A stretch of 64,000 bases of DNA, from positions 1,550,001 through 1,614,000 of the forward strand of contig NZ_CP151792.1 in assembly GCF_038446525.1 (NCBI RefSeq), given 5' to 3'. Position numbers and translations under genes: made by a program. The DNA comes from Methanolobus sp. ZRKC5 (GTDB lineage Archaea; Halobacteriota; Methanosarcinia; Methanosarcinales; Methanosarcinaceae). The notes below the pieces were generated by a model, which saw only the letters and a list, made by a program, of their open reading frames with translations, made no database searches and was not told the DNA's origin. Below are positions 60,428 to 64,000 of the stretch, one piece after another (position 1 is the first letter of the stretch; the number at the start of each line of letters is the position of its first letter).

Positions 60428-60946
60428 ATGATAGTAAGAAACTTTGAACCTTCTGATTTTGAAGAGGTTCTGGAAATAGAGTCAGAGGCGTTCTCGGAAC
60501 ATAATCCATTCCTTTACATGAACTTCTACGAGATGAACAGCGAAGGATTCCTTGTTGCCGAATATAATGGTTATGTAGTAGGCTTTATAGTAGGATATAA
60601 ACTGTCAGCCAGCGAAGGAAGGATATTTTCACTCGCAGTGAGAGATGGATTCAGAAGCATGGGCATTGGAGCTAAGCTCATGAACGCCATTATTCCTGTT
60701 TTTATGGGCAAGTTCCTGCATTATGCAAGCCTGGAAGTAAGGATTACCAATATCAGGGCACAGGAATTTTACAAACGTATGGAATTCATTCCCTGCTGGA
60801 TAGAGAATGGATACTACTCTGACGGAGAGGACGGAATAATAATGAAAAAACGTCTTACTCCATTTGATGCCACTTTCCTGAATAACACAAATGAACCTGT
60901 GTTATCAGGAAAGAAACATGCTTTCAGGCTTCACGACTATATTTAG
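60428..60946 (+). CDS. GNAT-family N-acetyltransferase
   Basis: A 172-residue acetyltransferase with the acetyl-CoA motif IFSLAVRDGFRSMGIGAKLM and the RimI-like end YKRMEFIPCWIENGYY. Close relatives acetylate protein N-termini or small amines; the target is unknown. It lies 27 bp after arcS, and its stop overlaps the convergent UPF0058 gene by four bases. Confidence 0.85.
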   Translation: MIVRNFEPSDFEEVLEIESEAFSEHNPFLYMNFYEMNSEGFLVAEYNGYVVGFIVGYKLSASEGRIFSLAVRDGFRSMGIGAKLMNAIIPVFMGKFLHYASLEVRITNIRAQEFYKRMEFIPCWIENGYYSDGEDGIIMKKRLTPFDATFLNNTNEPVLSGKKHAFRLHDYI

Positions 60947-61227
60947 TTCGTATTACCCATGTGCCCACTTGCACGCAGAGCAAGTTCATGCATCCGCTCA
61001 GAAGTTCTCCCTATACCAGATATATCATCCTGTGATAGTGAAGCTGCTATATCGTTTCCAAGAACAAAGATAGCATGTTTGTGTTCAGCTTTGCTCCTGT
61101 GAACATGCAGAGGACTTATAGATAACGAATCATATCCGTCAAACGATTCATTTATTCCCATGTGTTCAAAATGCCTTTTTATTTGAGCCATCAATGTGTG
61201 CAATTGTATCAATTCATCTTTGTGCAT
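60943..61227 (-). CDS. UPF0058 family protein
   Basis: A 94-residue archaeal protein starting MHKDELIQLHTLMAQIKRHFE, with His-rich central DSLSISPLHVHRSKAEHKHA. The family is conserved in Euryarchaeota and its function is unknown; the histidines could bind metal. The start is the ATG at 61227 after GGTTGGT. The region 61228-61497 upstream holds its promoter. Confidence 0.85.
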   Translation of the reverse strand: MHKDELIQLHTLMAQIKRHFEHMGINESFDGYDSLSISPLHVHRSKAEHKHAIFVLGNDIAASLSQDDISGIGRTSERMHELALRASGHMGNTN

Positions 61228-61470
61228 ACCAACCAACCTATACCTAAAATTAAATTGTGTTTGCTATTTTGTGCACTGTTTAAATAATGCACTAATGCCA
61301 GTTGGTCAATTTCAAAATAAAGGTATTTCCCACGGAAACCACTTCCGTGAGTTGAGTATATAAATTTTGCTGTTTAATTTCAATGATTAAACATGACAAA
61401 TAACCATAATCAAGAGTAAATAAAAAAGGAGCATACTAATAGAAAATCAATATTGAAAAAAAAATAAATA

Positions 61471-61490
61471 TACTGTGCGCAAGCACAGTA
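61471..61490 (-). terminator. Terminator of dnaG
   Basis: TACTGTGC-GCAA-GCACAGTA is a perfect 8-bp stem just after the dnaG stop, followed in the direction of dnaG by a long T run. Confidence 0.8.
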
Positions 61491-61497
61491 CACAGGA

Positions 61498-62937
61498 TTA
61501 CAAAGATCCAGCTGTGAATACTTTAACAGAAGCAGGTCTCTTGGTCACACTACCTATTTTTGCACCTATCAAACGCTCTATACCTTTATCTACAGCAATA
61601 TCAAGGATCCTCTGAGTGATAACGCCATCAAAAACAACTGTTTTCACTTCGTCCCTGTAGTCCTTGAGAGTACTGACAAGATCACGAACTGCTGTTTCAT
61701 TAACAACATTATCCCCGCCATCAAGGAAACGTGCACTGAATGTGCCTAGAAGATCATCTGCGTGAGACTTGAATCTCTTGTTTTCAGGAGATACCGGAAC
61801 TTTTGATTTAGGAACAGCAACTGGCTCCTTCTTTAGATCTTGCTGTGGTTCTTTTGTTCTCGTATCCCTGCCACGTGTGTCTCTGCTACGTGTGTCTCTG
61901 ACACGTGTATCCCTGCCACGCGTGCCTTTTTCACGTGTATCTCTTTCACTTGTATCTCTTTCACGTGTATCCTTGTCACGTGGTTCCCTGGAGGTTCTCT
62001 GGACTTTTGTGGCACCAACACGTTTGACCTCAGGAGCAGGCCTTCTTTCCTTACGTTGTGGAAGGCGTGGGCCACGAGCATTATCATTCAGAGGTGCCTG
62101 ATCCTTGACAACATATTTGTCAATTACCTGCTCAACTGGAACTTTTTGCCTTAGAGACCTTACAATCTCTTTCTGCACCAGTTCCTCAACACCCTTACCA
62201 TCTGGTGCCCTTGCAATGTAGTCGATATTTGCGATCTGGACCAGTTCCTTGATGATAAGTTCTCCTCCGCGGTCACCATCTGTGAAAGCCGTCACTGTCT
62301 CTTTTTTCTTAGTAAGCTCAGCAACTTCAGGAGGAACATTGGTACCACCTACGCAAATCGTGTTCTTAATACCGTATTTCAACAGGTTAAGAACATCTGC
62401 ACGACCCTCAACAACGACAATTGCGTCAGATTCGAAAACTGCAGGACCGCATGGAACTTTGTTTTTGCCGAAATACTGCATTTCTTCAACCCTTACGGAC
62501 TGACGTACCTCATCAGCGATTTCCTGAGATTCAGGTAGATTCTCGTCGAACATGCCGGTGAAAATGAACTTTGCCCTTTCAATGATCTGCTGGCGTTTTG
62601 TTGCCCTAACATCCTCAATATGAGTTATCTCGATCTTTGCACTGCAAGGTCCGACCCTGTCTATGGTTTCCAGAGATGCTGCAAGGATAGAAGTCTCGAC
62701 TTTATCGAGGCTTGAGGGAATAAGGATAGTTCCCCTTGTCTTACCGCCTTTTGCGTTGACAACAACCTCAATCCTTCCTATTCGCCCTGTTTTCTGAAGG
62801 TCACGAAGATCAAGGTCAGAACCAAGCAAACCCTCGGTCTGGCCAAAAATAGCTCCGACTATATCAGGACGTTCTATTATTCCATCTGCGACTATCTTAG
62901 AATGAATTATATATTTAGTAGTATCTGCATTTTGCAT
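61498..62937 (-). CDS. dnaG: Archaeal DnaG-type primase
   Basis: Archaeal DnaG associates with the exosome and is a primase-like TOPRIM protein. TOPRIM motifs [15 protein letters not shown] and [11 protein letters not shown] lie near the middle, and the N-terminal region is family-typical. Between residues 315 and 365 there is a highly charged repeat of RDTR units, an expansion beyond the ordinary linker. The C-terminal domain (about 390-479) ends normally (KVFTAGSL). The ATG at 62937 follows GGAG. Confidence 0.92.
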   Translation of the reverse strand: MQNADTTKYIIHSKIVADGIIERPDIVGAIFGQTEGLLGSDLDLRDLQKTGRIGRIEVVVNAKGGKTRGTILIPSSLDKVETSILAASLETIDRVGPCSAKIEITHIEDVRATKRQQIIERAKFIFTGMFDENLPESQEIADEVRQSVRVEEMQYFGKNKVPCGPAVFESDAIVVVEGRADVLNLLKYGIKNTICVGGTNVPPEVAELTKKKETVTAFTDGDRGGELIIKELVQIANIDYIARAPDGKGVEELVQKEIVRSLRQKVPVEQVIDKYVVKDQAPLNDNARGPRLPQRKERRPAPEVKRVGATKVQRTSREPRDKDTRERDTSERDTREKGTRGRDTRVRDTRSRDTRGRDTRTKEPQQDLKKEPVAVPKSKVPVSPENKRFKSHADDLLGTFSARFLDGGDNVVNETAVRDLVSTLKDYRDEVKTVVFDGVITQRILDIAVDKGIERLIGAKIGSVTKRPASVKVFTAGSL

Positions 62938-63464
62938 GATGATTCTCCGAATTTTTGTATGATGATACCAGAACAATTCGGAATACAAAAATAGCAAGTA
63001 GGCAACAACTAGCAAGACTTCATCATCTTGTCGAAAGGCCTGAAATGTGAAACTAAAAATTCAATGAATAAACATGAAGAATTCCACTTAATCCAAACCA
63101 ACGCCAAGCTAATAACAGCAGTAACTATGCACTTCGCATGTAATGTAAACATGCTACTCAAGCTGTTGCTGACAGTGGTCAATAAGCAGTATTTCCAAAT
63201 CCCTCATTGAATACTTGTAGCTTTTGACCTGTTAAGCACCTTTTATGTGATTAACGAATACCTAATCGGTAGATGATTCATATTGAATCGGTAGTGATTA
63301 CGAATAACTAAATTTGTATTGTTGAAAGATACCTTTGTTCGTAGTATCTGTATTATCTTGTTTTCAAGTATTAATGTAATCATAATGATGATTACGTTAA
63401 GTAATATAATTCAAAGTTTTATAAACTTATGGGTGATATTGAGAGCGGGATAGTTAAAAATAAC
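62938..63464. other. Intergenic region between dnaG and the oxidoreductase leader
   Basis: About 530 bp without a convincing gene. A TATA-like GTTTTATAAACTT lies near 63416-63428 and faces the oxidoreductase gene. The short open frame at 63028-63210 has no ribosome site and is low complexity. Confidence 0.5.
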
Positions 63465-63658
63465 GTAACTATTCAGCCTGATAAAAACGCTATCAATAAC
63501 AATCTTGACAAAAAGTTGAAACGTAAATTTCATTAGGATCATTTATTTTGATTGTTGCTATTGATTGATTTTTTGATTGTTAGATTGTTAGTGAGCAGAC
63601 ATCTCTATTTCGATGAAATCAGTACCAATAGGCAAATCGTGCCAGGCTGAATAGTTAC
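63465..63658. mobile_element. 194-bp MITE related to the IS66 elements, second copy
   Basis: The same ends as the IS66 elements and an interior very similar to the MITE at 41187-41380. It is flanked by a perfect 8-bp direct repeat AAAATAAC (63457-63464 and 63659-63666). It lies 82 bp upstream of the oxidoreductase start and beyond its probable TATA box, so it probably forms part of the transcript leader. Confidence 0.9.
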
Positions 63659-63739
63659 AAAATAACAATACCCAATTTTGATTTGGACAGAATCTACCAG
63701 GGGAATAGAATTAATATCCAGATAAGCTTTTAGAAGAAT

Positions 63740-64000
63740 ATGCGAGAAAAAAAGACGAACAACGACAAAAAAGTGATTATAATAGGCGGTGGTGCAGTAG
63801 GAATGGCTGTAGCTACAAGCCTTACCCGTCACAGCAACTATTCTGTAACCGTGTTCTCTGAAGACAAACACACAGCATATAGCCAGTGTGGGATGCCTTT
63901 TGTCATTGGAAAGCAGATCAAGAATTTCGAATCGTTGATCCTGAGAGATAATAAGTTCTTCAAAGATATGGGAATAGACCTTCGACTTGAAAGCAGAGTA
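63740..64000 (+). CDS. FAD-dependent NADH oxidase/CoA-disulfide reductase-like protein (partial)
   Basis: The open frame runs off the window end. The N-terminal FAD motif VIIIGGGAVGMAVAT follows a short basic leader, and the active-site cysteine region is YSQCGMPFVIG, as in NADH oxidases and CoA-disulfide reductases. 87 codons are visible, and the ATG at 63740 has only a weak ribosome site. Functional details depend on the missing part. Confidence 0.85.
   Translation, partial: MREKKTNNDKKVIIIGGGAVGMAVATSLTRHSNYSVTVFSEDKHTAYSQCGMPFVIGKQIKNFESLILRDNKFFKDMGIDLRLESRV

Noticed and set aside
61850-61985. Repeats inside dnaG as a CRISPR or mobile repeat
   Set aside because: They are in-frame 15-bp units encoding a charged linker, with no spacers.
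63028-63210. 60-residue ORF between dnaG and the MITE
   Set aside because: No ribosome binding site, no recognisable motif and an AT-rich intergenic setting.

Overview
The window comes from a methanogenic archaeon of the Methanosarcinaceae type, and a Methanolobus or Methanococcoides-like organism is my best guess. The evidence is the archaeal gene content (NfeD/stomatin pair, RecJ-like DHH protein with S1 and zinc domains, GfcR, Nob1, TiaS, ArcS, archaeal DnaG), the F420 gene cofE, TATA-box promoters, an archaeal rRNA operon with bulge-helix-bulge processing stems, and a tetrahydrofolate one-carbon operon of the kind known from Methanosarcina barkeri. The genus is inference; a 16S search with 48035-49511 would settle it.

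Layout. 1-7.8 kb is accessory DNA: an SUMF1-domain lipoprotein, an HsdM methylase with an apparent internal deletion and no HsdS/HsdR beside it, a DUF3006 pair, a DUF1989 gene coupled to a membrane protein, an IS630 element with its transposase split by a -1 frameshift, a tandem repeat with two TATA-like sites, and two small membrane-gene remnants. 7.8-18.7 kb is housekeeping: hisH, a PurM-like protein, nfeD-stomatin, the RecJ-like protein, gfcR, nob1, a KaiC-like ATPase, nadE and tiaS.

18.7-24.7 kb is an insertion hot spot. One sensor histidine kinase gene (PAS-PAS-GAF-HisKA-HATPase) is cut by two unrelated IS5-family elements. Removing both elements plus one copy of each target duplication restores an exact 688-codon frame. 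An IS66-family element lies upstream of it. A second, internally deleted IS66 copy sits at 41.4-43.0 kb, and two 194-bp non-autonomous relatives (MITEs) with the same ends and perfect 8-bp target duplications occur at 41.2 and 63.5 kb.

24.7-33.5 kb holds a regulator, purN and a folate/C1 cluster (glyA, folD, a DHPS-like gene, metV, metF) running into thiC and cofE. 34-38 kb is a glycine-betaine-type ABC transporter with two different binding lipoproteins, followed by a flavin disulfide oxidoreductase, an SNF-family sodium symporter, a UbiA prenyltransferase and a small CxxC protein. 44.5-49.5 kb is the rRNA operon on the minus strand, in the order 16S, tRNA-Ala, 23S, tRNA-Cys, 5S. 50-63 kb holds leuA-family synthase, TatD, an MBL hydrolase, YgiQ, a sorted secreted protein, a GlcD/Fe-S pair, ArcS, a GNAT enzyme, UPF0058 and DnaG. 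The window ends inside an NADH oxidase/CoA-disulfide reductase-like gene with a MITE in its leader.

The observations most worth checking are the doubly interrupted kinase, the IS66/MITE family, three kinds of genes that lack a usable ATG/GTG/TTG start (opuAA, leuA, the IS66 transposase), the tandem repeats beside the IS630 element, and tRNA-Cys lying between 23S and 5S.
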